This document shows, piece after piece, positions 8,201 to 16,281 of a stretch of DNA of 46,076 nt. Where the stretch lies: assembly GCA_003820375.1 (NCBI GenBank), contig RPQH01000030.1, positions 1-46,076 on the forward strand, in the 5' to 3' direction. The first letter of the stretch is position 1, and each line of letters opens with the position of its first letter. The notes below the pieces were generated by a model. That model made no database searches. It saw only the letters and a list, made by a program, of their open reading frames with translations, and was not told the DNA's origin. The DNA comes from Ignavibacteriota bacterium (GTDB lineage: Bacteria; Bacteroidota; Ignavibacteria; Tepidaquicellales; OLB5). The position numbers and the translations under genes were made by a program.

Positions 8201-9414
8201 TCTTCAATAATTCATACTGGGGCAATTTGGTTTTACAGACCGATACTTTACTTCTGCAAAAAAGATTTGGCCAGGCGGCTTTTCTTACAAAGCAGGTTTG
8301 GTACGGCGTTAATGATTTAAAATTTGTTCTGCTTTGTGACCCGACTGCACGCATACAGGTTCCAAGATTCCGTTCAAGAGTTGATAGTATCAGCGGCTTA
8401 AGCAATGATACTATGCGGGCATTAAGCAGGATTAAAATATACGGTTCAATTATTAATCCGGATTCTTCTTTATGGAGTGATTTTAACGGCAAGTTATTCC
8501 TGAAAATATTTGATGTTACGAAAAATATTATTGTTCACGATGAAGATAATTATGAATTCAGATTTAAGCTGCCGGGCGGAATAATTTATTCAGGTACTCA
8601 AAATGTCGTTAGCGGTAAATGGGCTGTTGAATTTATTGTACCAAAAGACATATCGTACCTTGACCAGCATGGAAAGCTGATAAATTATTTCTACAATAAC
8701 CAGGCAGACGGTTCAAGTATTTATAAAAACTTTATTGTAGGAGGTATCAACACTTCTGCCGCATTGGATACTACCGGACCGGATATTAAATTGTTTCTTA
8801 ATGACAGGAATTTCAGAAGCGGTGATGTTGTAAACCAGAGTTTCAAGCTGATCGGAGATCTTTTTGATGAATCAGGTATTAATACAACCGGTACAATAGG
8901 GCATAAGCTGGAAGCAGTTTTAGATGACCTGGAAAACACACGATACGACCTGACTAATTTTTACAACAGTGATACAACATATAAATTAGGACATTTTGAG
9001 TATGACTTTTCTTCACTTAATGAAGGAAAGCACACACTCAGAGTAAAAGCCTGGGATACATATAATAATTCATCGGAAACAAAAATTGATTTTGTAATTT
9101 CTTCAAATGCTGCTCTTCAGGTAACGAATGTTTATAATTATCCGAACCCGTTTAAGAGCAACACAGCTTTTACATTCCAGCACAATTATCCCAGTGCAAT
9201 TAATGTTACAATTAAAATCTATACGGTTGCCGGAAGATTAATACAGGAGATAAAACAAACAGGGATAACGGAAAAATTTGTGGTAATAAACTGGACAGGG
9301 CAGGATGCGGATGGAGAAAGTTTAGGAAATGGTGTTTATATTTACAAGTTAGTTGTTGATGCGGAAGACGGTAAATCAATCACAAATACCGGAAAGTTTG
9401 CCGTTTTAAAATAG
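5245..9414 (+). CDS. porU: Type IX secretion system sortase PorU (C25 cysteine peptidase family)
   Basis: PorU is the cell-surface C-terminal signal peptidase of the type IX system: it removes the sorting domain of cargo and links cargo to lipopolysaccharide. I start at ATG 5245, which gives a clean signal peptide (MKTYKSVLVSFLLLF...SFGQ) and 1389 residues; the upstream in-frame ATG at 5209 falls in the terminator-like leader. The gingipain-type domain carries H909 in NYTGHGSPDVW and C944 in VASCDFSKFDNP, 35 residues apart as in the C25 family. The last ~95 residues (YPNPF...FAVLK) form a type A sorting or FlgD-like domain. It is longer than characterised PorU (about 1150). porV follows after 52 bases. 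Confidence 0.92.
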   Translation: MKTYKSVLVSFLLLFLISYSFGQDKDNGKLRGDKEKLNIDTKQLNVETGIPDDNLPVENDFKIIASTSSYIELEYYPSFQQAQKVTYNGQTYFIVNLYNEVDKGPQFVGQPDIRSRVFPVIFPSANNNTVTILEAEARDVSDINLAPIPNVKFRNPNVYSFDNIDLAYEKDAKYYSENKFLPENIASVNVQGSVRENLFGNLIINPYQYNPVTKVLKQYTRIRVRINFGQSPVMMNRMRSYQELDLLRGISINSDIALNWMNPALLQQRTTTMVSNSALNSGDWYKIEINDKSNGASDGIYKITKSFLESAGINLNNIDPRNIKMYGNGGEMLNANSELPRPVDLEQIRIYVEGEGDGSFDANDYILFYGKSVNTWKYDTVAQKYTHLTNVYSASNYYWIQLGTSGSGIRMESVPSENVQNPLTPSTFLEKIYNEPDKLNLIFEGNVWLSETKRNGQSFTWSNTLTGLADNSDILYRIRPASRVMCGYSNQFEVKEENSNMSSIFYPMGCVVPGYGDWIWTTTFEFIVNASQKTNGEVSSFKATFITNSPEGEGYLDWQEIQYQRRLNSVKDDFIRIISNDINPAVEYNVSSFSNNQIKIFDATSHNQVKLIQPIGTPSNSVKFQRPQTEIESKYFVVGQNGYKTPTAISQKILNQNLHGITDGASLIIITHKDIRAAADRLKAKREAPGPDNPNYLKTLVVNVDEIFNEFSGGLVDAVGIRDFIKYSYDNWQEKPVYICFFGDGSFDYKNILQSNSKNYVPAYEYTDLAINQVNGFTSDDFFAMVVGTDTKPDVAHGRIPAGSLEEANNCMDKIDCYEDQNNNGYWKNKAIFVGDDGRTTSGNDGSQHTDQCEMLAENYFPESIDKIKLYLVNYPTVITSGGRRKPGVNRDIVKFWNEGAIAINYTGHGSPDVWAHESVLEKDVIINQLNNTCRYPFLTVASCDFSKFDNPVNPSGGELLMTSPRKGAIGTLAATRPVYGSQNSVFNNSYWGNLVLQTDTLLLQKRFGQAAFLTKQVWYGVNDLKFVLLCDPTARIQVPRFRSRVDSISGLSNDTMRALSRIKIYGSIINPDSSLWSDFNGKLFLKIFDVTKNIIVHDEDNYEFRFKLPGGIIYSGTQNVVSGKWAVEFIVPKDISYLDQHGKLINYFYNNQADGSSIYKNFIVGGINTSAALDTTGPDIKLFLNDRNFRSGDVVNQSFKLIGDLFDESGINTTGTIGHKLEAVLDDLENTRYDLTNFYNSDTTYKLGHFEYDFSSLNEGKHTLRVKAWDTYNNSSETKIDFVISSNAALQVTNVYNYPNPFKSNTAFTFQHNYPSAINVTIKIYTVAGRLIQEIKQTGITEKFVVINWTGQDADGESLGNGVYIYKLVVDAEDGKSITNTGKFAVLK

Positions 9415-9466
9415 ATTTTTTAAATAGAAAATGATATACTCATAATTACAGGAGGTAATAAATTAG

Positions 9467-10603
9467 ATGACAAAATTCAAGCTGTGCGTGATAATATTTT
9501 TTGCATTGGTATCAACGAAAATATTCGCACAAGGTGAGTCTGCAGTACCGTTTTTATTAATAGGACCAAATTCCGGAAATACGGGTATGGGTGAAACAGG
9601 TACAGGATTGGTTAATGATGCATCAGCTATGTTCTGGAATCCTGCAGGTCTTGCATTTCAGAAAGGAACTGAAGTATCTATAACACATTCACCATGGCTG
9701 CCGGGTTTGGGGCTTGGTGATTTGTTTTACGACTATTTAAGCGGTAAACATTATGTTAAGAAAATAAATGGTACTATCGGTATCAGTATCACATATCTGA
9801 ATATCGGTACAATTATTCAAACAAATGAATTTGGCGAAACAACCGGTGAATATAAAGCTTTTGACGGTGCTTTTGCTGTCGGATATGGTACAAAGGTTAC
9901 AAAAGACCTTGGTGTCGGAGTTGTAACAAGATTCATTTACAGCAAGCTTGCAGGTGGTCAAAGAGTAGGTAATGAAAAGGGTACAGGTGTTGCATATGAC
10001 CTTAGCTTTGATGTTTCTGCTTTATGGAAACCTACTAAAACAAAATTTAAATTCATCAATGACCGGCTCGGCATAGGGTTAAATTTATCTAATATCGGTC
10101 CGAAAGTTACATATGTTGATGATGACCAGGCAGATCCGCTTCCGACAAATTTACGCCTTGGATTTGCTTATGATGTTGTGAAGACCGAATTTAATAATCT
10201 TACCGTTACTGCTGATTTTTCTAAATTAATAGTTAGAAGATTTGAAGGCGGTTCTTATTCGTTATATGAAGCTATGTTTAATGTGTGGGGAGTAGGTTTT
10301 AATGAAGTAATGAAATCTATTCAAAGTTCCATAGGTGCTGAATACTGGTATGGCAACCCGAAATTAATAGGCTTACGCGGCGGCTTCTTCTATGAAGATC
10401 CTAATCATGGAAAAAGAAAATTTGTTACTCTTGGTGCCGGATTAAGATACAGCCTGTATGGTTTTGATTTTAGTTATATCAGCACGATGGAAGGTAACCA
10501 CCCGCTTGATAATACACTAAGATTCACTTTATCCGTTAATTTTGGTAAACCCGTTTCAAAAACTCCGACTACTCCCGGAGAAAATAAAGAGCCCAAAAAA
10601 TAA
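9467..10603 (+). CDS. porV: Type IX secretion outer membrane protein PorV
   Basis: PorV (LptO) is the outer membrane beta-barrel that carries cargo from the translocon to PorU. It has a signal peptide (1-22, ending STKIFAQ), then the family's N-terminal motif GESAVPFLLIGPNSGNTGMG followed by DASAMFWNPAGLA, as in PorV/FadL-like barrels, and alternating beta-strand sequence to about 360. The C-terminal 15 residues are a polar, Pro/Lys-rich tail. A strong ribosome site (AGGAGGT) precedes ATG 9467. It sits directly between porU and a sorting-domain cargo gene, which supports the assignment over the paralogue PorQ. Confidence 0.9.
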   Translation: MTKFKLCVIIFFALVSTKIFAQGESAVPFLLIGPNSGNTGMGETGTGLVNDASAMFWNPAGLAFQKGTEVSITHSPWLPGLGLGDLFYDYLSGKHYVKKINGTIGISITYLNIGTIIQTNEFGETTGEYKAFDGAFAVGYGTKVTKDLGVGVVTRFIYSKLAGGQRVGNEKGTGVAYDLSFDVSALWKPTKTKFKFINDRLGIGLNLSNIGPKVTYVDDDQADPLPTNLRLGFAYDVVKTEFNNLTVTADFSKLIVRRFEGGSYSLYEAMFNVWGVGFNEVMKSIQSSIGAEYWYGNPKLIGLRGGFFYEDPNHGKRKFVTLGAGLRYSLYGFDFSYISTMEGNHPLDNTLRFTLSVNFGKPVSKTPTTPGENKEPKK

Positions 10604-10609
10604 ATAATA

Positions 10610-13600
10610 ATGAATTTCAGAAGTTCTATCAATAGAGTAAAGGTATTTATAATACCTTTACTCCTTTTATTTTCATACACCTATTGTTTTTCGCAGGATA
10701 ACCGGTTAAAAATAAATCATCAGCTTAATTATTTCCCCGAAAAAAGATTACCTAAGTTCAGTATATTCAGCTTGCCTGAAACACTTACGGTATATGGTGT
10801 AAGGGTACAGTTCCTGGCTGATAACGACCCCAATACGACAGGCGATGGCAGGTTTGACCTGTCGAATAATTATCCTGATTCAATTGATGCACCGCCGCAT
10901 GACAGTGCTTATTTTGCACAGCATCTTGAATTCGTAAAAAACTATTATTATAAATCTTCTAAAGGTAACCTGGTCATAAAATTTGAAATGATAGGCGGAG
11001 TCCGGTCACTGCCTAAAACAATGTCAGATTATTCACCAAGAAGAACTGAACCAAATATACAGCGGCTTGGAAGCTTGTTTTATGATACATGGGCGTCGGT
11101 TGACAGCGTCTATGATTTCAGCCAGATACCACCCGGTGCAGCTTTTGTTATTTTCCATGCCGGCGTTGGTAGAGATGTAGACCTGATATCACAGGGTATA
11201 TTCCAGGGTGAGCTTGACCTGCCTTCTATCTATTTAAGCAGGGGTACATTAAAAAGCTTATACGGAGATACTACGCAGGGGTACTATACTAAAGAAGGCA
11301 CAATCATTCCAACATCATGCATACTGCCTGAGCAGGAATCCAGGGTAATTAATTCTACCTTTGGAGATGTTTATCTTGAGCTTGGAATGAACGGTATACT
11401 AACAGCAAGCGTAGGAAGCCATTTGGGATTGCCTGACCTGTTCAATACTGCAACAGGTGAGACTGCAATCGGCAGATTCGGATTAATGGACGGTCAGTCA
11501 TTATTCAGTTATTCCGGAGTGTTCCCGCCTGAACCTTCTGCATGGGAAAAACAATATATGGGGTGGGTGAACCCTTTGGTTATTACTTCAACAGGATATG
11601 TGAATTCGGTTGCTGCAACTCTTGATGACGGTAATGTTTCCGTGAAAAAGTTTTTAATTGATGCAAAAGAATATTTCCTTGTTGAAAACAGGAACCGTGA
11701 TGCAAGAAAAGATGGTGTTACTGTTTATTATATGGATAATGGAATTCCGGATTCGGTAAAGTTTACTAAAGATGAAGATGGTTTTCAAAACGGTGATGTG
11801 TGGAAATTAAAGAAGAATATAGTTGATGTAGATGAACTTGACTGGAGCTTGCCGGGATTGAAAAATGATACTGCCGATTACCAGGGCGGGTTGCTTATAT
11901 GGCATATTGATGAAAATGTTATTGATGCAAAGATAGCTTCAAATACTATAAACACCGATATGAATCACAGGGGCGTAGATTTAGAAGAAGCAAAGGGAGC
12001 ACAGGATATTGGCGTGACAATTAATACACCGTTTGGAAAATTTATCGGAGAGGGTACGCCGTTTGACTATTGGTATAACGGCAATCATTATGTGCCTTCG
12101 ACCATTTATAAGAACGAGTTTACAAATACATCTATTCCCAATTCAAAGAGCTATAAAAATATAAATTCACGTATATGCATAAGAGAGATTGCAACCGCAG
12201 ATGTGAATTTGGTATTTTACTTTGATCAATGCAGCGGCATAACAAATATAAACTCTTTTCCGCGATTTGTAGGAGTAGATACTTCAGGCAATGCACAGCC
12301 GATAGGTTTTGACTATGATGTAAATAGTTTTGATGAATATTATGTAAATGTAAACGGCAGTCTTTATGGTTTCAGGGAAAATGGAAACCCAATAAGAGTT
12401 GATATGCCTAACGGATTTATAGAAGATAGTGTTGCTAATTATATAATTGGTTTTACATCATTGGTTTCACCTCAGTCTTTATACAGTGTTTATGGCAGCG
12501 ATATTGTCCTTCTGCGTTTTACAATTGATAGTCTGACAAGTGAACCTATTATCAACAGGTTTAATACAGGTACACAAATCACTACTCCGGCAATGTTTAA
12601 CAGGGATAACAACGATTCATTATATATCTACGCCGGTAATCAGAATGGAAGACTTACAAGATTGAACCTGTTAAGCAGTTATATTAGCTCTGATTCAGTA
12701 TCGGTAAATCCACTAAAGTTATTAGCCGGTAAATCAACCGGGGATCCTGGCTATACCGTTATATTCATTGATAATGTAAATAAGTTTCTTACCGAAGGAA
12801 ATTTTCAGGCAAATCAGACAGGTCAGATTTTAAGCAGCTCTGTAATTGTAAATAATACAAATAATATTGTTTTGGGCGGCAATCCGGTAACGCAGAATTC
12901 ACCTTATGGAAATATTTATTCATCACCAACCTTAGCAGATATAAATAAAGATAAAAGCCAGGAAATAATATTTTCCGCCGGCAGCAAGATTTGGGCAGTG
13001 AATAAACATGGTGTAGTTATTGACCATTTCCCATTTTCGGTCACAGGTGTTGATAAAATTTCAAGTGGTATTTCAGTTGCCGATTTGAATAATGACGGAA
13101 TTTATGATTTAATTTTTGGTACAGCAGACGGCAGAATATATGCCTATGGTTCTGATGGAAAAATTCTGGATGGATTTCCCTTATTAGCCGGTAAAGAAAT
13201 AAAGTCGACTCCTGCTATAGTAAATGCAGAACACAAGTTTGGAATACTTGCATACTCACAAGATGGATATCTATACGGATGGAAGACTTCATGGGATTAC
13301 AATTCCAATCAAATTGTATGGGCTAATTATCTTAAGGATATTAATCATTCAAATATTAATTTAGGTGTTACAGGCAATGTGGTTTCAGGACCTTGTTTAC
13401 CAAAGGAAAAATTTTACAACTGGCCAAACCCGGTATATGGAAAATCGACTAATATTAGATATTTCCTCAACGGTGAAGCAAGCAGTATTAAAGTAAAGAT
13501 AATGGACCTGTCAGGAGAGCTTGTTGCAACTTTAACAGGTACAACAAACTCAGGTTTTGATAATGAAGTTGTATGGGATGTATCAAGTGTTCAGAGCGGG

Positions 13601-13675
13601 ATTTATATTGGTGTAATTGAAATGGAAGGTGGATGCGGCGAAACTGCATCAATTAAAATTGCTGTTGTGAAGTAA
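10610..13675 (+). CDS. Secreted M6-like protein with degenerate zinc site, propeller and type A sorting domain
   Basis: Predicted type IX cargo of 1021 residues. After a signal peptide (about 8-28) comes an M6 (InhA-like) metallopeptidase-type domain to about 530. The family's HExxH before LGLPD is replaced: the segment reads TASVGSHLGLPDLF, with A266, S267 and S270 where H, E and H are expected, so zinc peptidase activity is unlikely. Residues about 780-920 hold FG-GAP-like repeats (ADINKDKSQEI, ADLNNDGIYDLIFG, GDG-type loops) suggesting a propeller. The end (WPNPVYGKS...ASIKIAVVK) is a type A sorting domain. It lies 6 bases after porV, so it is cotranscribed with the secretion genes. Function unknown; possibly adhesion or a pseudoenzyme. 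Confidence 0.8.
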   Translation: MNFRSSINRVKVFIIPLLLLFSYTYCFSQDNRLKINHQLNYFPEKRLPKFSIFSLPETLTVYGVRVQFLADNDPNTTGDGRFDLSNNYPDSIDAPPHDSAYFAQHLEFVKNYYYKSSKGNLVIKFEMIGGVRSLPKTMSDYSPRRTEPNIQRLGSLFYDTWASVDSVYDFSQIPPGAAFVIFHAGVGRDVDLISQGIFQGELDLPSIYLSRGTLKSLYGDTTQGYYTKEGTIIPTSCILPEQESRVINSTFGDVYLELGMNGILTASVGSHLGLPDLFNTATGETAIGRFGLMDGQSLFSYSGVFPPEPSAWEKQYMGWVNPLVITSTGYVNSVAATLDDGNVSVKKFLIDAKEYFLVENRNRDARKDGVTVYYMDNGIPDSVKFTKDEDGFQNGDVWKLKKNIVDVDELDWSLPGLKNDTADYQGGLLIWHIDENVIDAKIASNTINTDMNHRGVDLEEAKGAQDIGVTINTPFGKFIGEGTPFDYWYNGNHYVPSTIYKNEFTNTSIPNSKSYKNINSRICIREIATADVNLVFYFDQCSGITNINSFPRFVGVDTSGNAQPIGFDYDVNSFDEYYVNVNGSLYGFRENGNPIRVDMPNGFIEDSVANYIIGFTSLVSPQSLYSVYGSDIVLLRFTIDSLTSEPIINRFNTGTQITTPAMFNRDNNDSLYIYAGNQNGRLTRLNLLSSYISSDSVSVNPLKLLAGKSTGDPGYTVIFIDNVNKFLTEGNFQANQTGQILSSSVIVNNTNNIVLGGNPVTQNSPYGNIYSSPTLADINKDKSQEIIFSAGSKIWAVNKHGVVIDHFPFSVTGVDKISSGISVADLNNDGIYDLIFGTADGRIYAYGSDGKILDGFPLLAGKEIKSTPAIVNAEHKFGILAYSQDGYLYGWKTSWDYNSNQIVWANYLKDINHSNINLGVTGNVVSGPCLPKEKFYNWPNPVYGKSTNIRYFLNGEASSIKVKIMDLSGELVATLTGTTNSGFDNEVVWDVSSVQSGIYIGVIEMEGGCGETASIKIAVVK

Positions 13676-13689
13676 TTATATCACGGTAG

Positions 13690-13779
13690 CACAGACACTC
13701 TTGTCTGTGATGAACATCTAAAAATCACAGACACTCTTGTCATTGATGGACATCTAAAAATCACAGACAAGAGTTTCAC
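13690..13779. repeat. Three tandem 36-base repeats containing a small hairpin
   Basis: CACAGAC begins at 13690, 13726 and 13762, exactly 36 bases apart. The first two units read CACAGACACTCTTGTC and share GATGRACATCTAAAAAT; the first unit also forms ACAGAC/GTCTGT. The third unit is altered and serves as the outer arm of the inverted repeat ending at 14071. There are no spacers, so this is not CRISPR. Confidence 0.75.
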
Positions 13780-14071
13780 CTTACGCAAGAGCGTAATCAT
13801 AGGGTAAGATTTTAATATTTGCATTTAATTTCAGTTCCTGTCCTCACCCCCCGACCCCCTCTCCTATGATACATGAAAGGAGAGGGGGGAGACATAAAAA
13901 TATAGAACTTGAGAAATAATAAAATCTTAAAAGTAAAAGGAACTCCCCCTCTCCTAACACCTATCATAGGAGAGGGGGTCGGGGGGTGAGGACAGGAACT
14001 GAAATTACCTGTATATCTCTTTCGGTAACAAATTGAATTATGATTTGCGTAAGGTGAAAAGAGTGTCTGTG
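13762..14071. repeat. Nested inverted-repeat element (27-base outer, 44-base inner arms)
   Basis: Outer arms 13762-13788 and 14045-14071 match at 23 of 27 positions after reverse complement and both contain CACCTTACGCAA. Inner arms 13827-13870 and 13963-14006 are perfect inverted repeats over 44 bases, rich in CCCC/GGGG (core ACCCCCCGACCCCCTCTCC). A third pair, CTCC-rich 13943-13956 against GGAGAGGGG near 13876-13888, nests inside. No reading frame spans the core. Together with 13690-13779 it fills the gap between the cargo gene and the GT2 gene. The transcript would fold very strongly. Origin by nested insertion of two repeat elements is an inference. Confidence 0.7.
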
Positions 14072-14099
14072 CACCTTTACTCAAGTCTTTTCTTATTTA

Positions 14100-15191
14100 A
14101 TGGAATTAATAATACTCTTTATATTATCTCTTTATTTTCTGGAGCATCTTATATTTTTTATAGGGCTTCAGAAAAATTTAAAGCTGCCGCCGCCTGCCGG
14201 CTATGTCCAATCTGTATCTGTTATTGTTGCCGCGAAAAATGAAGAAGCATGTATCGGAGAATGTATTAAGTCACTGCTTAAGCTTGATTACCCTCAGGAC
14301 AAATTGCAAATCGTTCTTGTCAACGACAGGTCAACCGACAGGACAGGGGAGATAATGTGCGATTATACTGAGAAGCATAAAGTTCTTAAGTACATTGAAA
14401 TAAAAGAGTTAAAGGGGAAGTTAAAGGGCAAAACCAATGCCCTGGCTTATGCTATCAAGCAATCAACAGGAGAGCTCATATTTACAACCGATGCAGATAT
14501 CGAAGTAAAATCATCATGGGTTAAAGAAATGGTAAAGTATTACAACGACAATACAGGTCTTGTTAGCAGTTACTCCATCATTAAACCCAGAAGCTTTTTT
14601 TGGGGTATTCAGGCATTCGATTGGATATATTTATTGACAATCGGCTCAGGAGCTGATGGCATAAACAATCAGATAAGCTGCCTTGGAAATAATATGTCAT
14701 ACAAACGTAAAGCTTATGATGAAATTGGCGGATATGAAAATATAAAGTTTTCTGTAACTGAAGATTTTATGCTGCTGCAAACAATAAAAAATAAAACAAA
14801 ATGGAAAACCAGGTTCCCGGTCAACTTTGATACCGTTAACTATACACTTGCCTGCAAAAATATTAAGGAATTATACGGTCAGAAAAAAAGATGGACAAAA
14901 GGCGGGCTTGATGCTAAGACTGCGGGTATTTTAGTCGGTGTTATGGCCTGGTTAAGCGGTGCTGTTATTTTATCCGGATGGCTTATCAGTTTTAAGTATT
15001 ACCTGATTTTCCTAGCTTCGAAAATTATTATTGACCTTCTGTTTACACTTCCTGTGCTGCTGAGGTTTAAAGAATATTCTACTCTTCTTTACATTGTCTT
15101 TTTTGAGTTCTATTTCGCTGTGTACGTTTTCTTAATGCCTTTCATACTCATAATCGATGGAAATGTAGTATGGAAGGAACAGAAGCTTTAA
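14100..15191 (+). CDS. Membrane glycosyltransferase, family 2
   Basis: Transfers a sugar from a nucleotide donor, acceptor unknown; likely cell-envelope polysaccharide or glycolipid. An N-terminal anchor helix (about 2-22) precedes the GT-A domain: SVSVIVAAKNEE (38-49), VNDRSTDRT (74-82), the DAD metal site (131-133), TED (220-222) and the QKKRW motif (261-265) of processive-type GT2 enzymes. Three or four hydrophobic helices follow (about 273-355). 363 residues is usual. The stop overlaps the stop of the convergent DUF1232 gene by 4 bases. A QxxRW motif suggests polymerisation, but single-transfer relatives carry it as well. Confidence 0.87.
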   Translation: MELIILFILSLYFLEHLIFFIGLQKNLKLPPPAGYVQSVSVIVAAKNEEACIGECIKSLLKLDYPQDKLQIVLVNDRSTDRTGEIMCDYTEKHKVLKYIEIKELKGKLKGKTNALAYAIKQSTGELIFTTDADIEVKSSWVKEMVKYYNDNTGLVSSYSIIKPRSFFWGIQAFDWIYLLTIGSGADGINNQISCLGNNMSYKRKAYDEIGGYENIKFSVTEDFMLLQTIKNKTKWKTRFPVNFDTVNYTLACKNIKELYGQKKRWTKGGLDAKTAGILVGVMAWLSGAVILSGWLISFKYYLIFLASKIIIDLLFTLPVLLRFKEYSTLLYIVFFEFYFAVYVFLMPFILIIDGNVVWKEQKL

Positions 15192-15547
15192 TCTCCAGTA
15201 ATGTAGTAACCCTTTATTTCATCTCCCAGGAACTTAACAGTCCACGCTATTACACCGATATCATCAAGGAAGCCAAAGAATGGAGTAAAATCAGGCATTG
15301 TATCAATTGGGGAAATAAAATAAATAAGAGCAGCTACAACTATTGATTTCCTGAACCAGGAAACATTCTTATCAAATAAATAGCTTTTTAAAGCTTTCAG
15401 GTGCTTTATTATTCCTTTTTTAAGCCATCTTTTATTATCTGTAATTTTATTATCAACTCTACCGGCAAGCACGTGTGTTTCAAGCTCGGAAAGCTCTTCA
15501 CCTGTATAATATTCATCCAAAATTTCAGTTTCTCTTTTAATTTTCAT
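15188..15547 (-). CDS. YkvA/DUF1232 family membrane protein
   Basis: A 119-residue protein with the hallmark DUF1232 core: a hydrophobic helix (VVAALIYF) followed by SPIDTMPDFTPFFGFLDD (about 79-96) and a second helix. The family is widespread and membrane-associated, without an established general function. The N-terminal ~45 residues are charged (ETEILDEYYTGEELSELE). It ends tail-to-tail with the GT2 gene, overlapping 4 bases, and lies 18 bases after the site-2 protease gene, with which it is probably cotranscribed. Confidence 0.8.
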   Translation of the reverse strand: MKIKRETEILDEYYTGEELSELETHVLAGRVDNKITDNKRWLKKGIIKHLKALKSYLFDKNVSWFRKSIVVAALIYFISPIDTMPDFTPFFGFLDDIGVIAWTVKFLGDEIKGYYITGD

Positions 15548-15565
15548 ATTTTATTTCCTTTTCAT

Positions 15566-16276
15566 TTAAAAATTCAATTGCGAAAGATCCGGAACAAACA
15601 ATGCGATAAACTCAATATACGGCTGTACAAAAAACAAAATCACAGTAAAAAACAACCTTGGAAACGCCGGTACATAATTAAACAATATTAGAATAATGAA
15701 AATTCCGAAGAAACCAATTTGCCTGTACCTGAAAGCCGCTTCTTCAGGAAGCAGGTGTGAGAATAAATGTGACCCGTCAAGGGGCGGTATGGGTATCAGG
15801 TTAAATATTGCAAGCGTTACATTCAGAAATATTCCTGCTCCGAACATTTTCGACATAAATTCAACAAACTCAAAGCCTATTGACCCTTCTGCGAAATTTC
15901 CGTTAACCTTGATGTAATAAAATATTATTACCATTACAGAGCAGGCAAAAGCTATTAGAAGGTTAGAGACAGGACCTGCTACTGTGACAAGTGAATCATC
16001 TCTTTTGTAATTGCTGAAATTTCTCGGGTCAATTGGAACAGGTTTTGCCCATGCAATAAGAACTCTTCCAGTTGCAATTATTGAGAACAATGGAACAAGT
16101 ATAGAGCCGAACAGGTCTATATGCGGAACAGGATTTAATGTTAACCTTCCCATATCTTTTGCAGTGTTATCGCCGCATTTCAGGGCAACCCATCCGTGTG
16201 CCATCTCATGTATTACTACCGAAAAAATAAGTATCGGTATAATATGTAAATTATCTAAATAACCTGATAAGTTCAA
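15566..16276 (-). CDS. Site-2 protease family protein (M50 zinc metalloprotease)
   Basis: Intramembrane zinc protease of the M50B type. The metal site HEMAHG (H23, E24, H27) lies in the first long helix and the third ligand is D in NLIPIPPLDGSHL. About five to six hydrophobic helices; no PDZ domain. 236 residues matches the short, PDZ-free group often annotated simply as site-2 protease. Substrate unknown. It is 5 bases from the outer membrane protein gene and 18 from the DUF1232 gene, suggesting an operon on the minus strand. Confidence 0.87.
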   Translation of the reverse strand: MNLSGYLDNLHIIPILIFSVVIHEMAHGWVALKCGDNTAKDMGRLTLNPVPHIDLFGSILVPLFSIIATGRVLIAWAKPVPIDPRNFSNYKRDDSLVTVAGPVSNLLIAFACSVMVIIFYYIKVNGNFAEGSIGFEFVEFMSKMFGAGIFLNVTLAIFNLIPIPPLDGSHLFSHLLPEEAAFRYRQIGFFGIFIILILFNYVPAFPRLFFTVILFFVQPYIEFIALFVPDLSQLNF

Positions 16277-16281
16277 ATAAA

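Noticed and set aside
13812-14084. Minus-strand frame across the nested inverted repeat
   Set aside because: Its residues (PHPPTPSP, RRGGVPF) come from the C/G-rich repeat arms. No homology or ribosome site.
15401-15691. Plus-strand frames over the DUF1232, site-2 protease and outer membrane genes
   Set aside because: Shadows of well-supported minus-strand genes.
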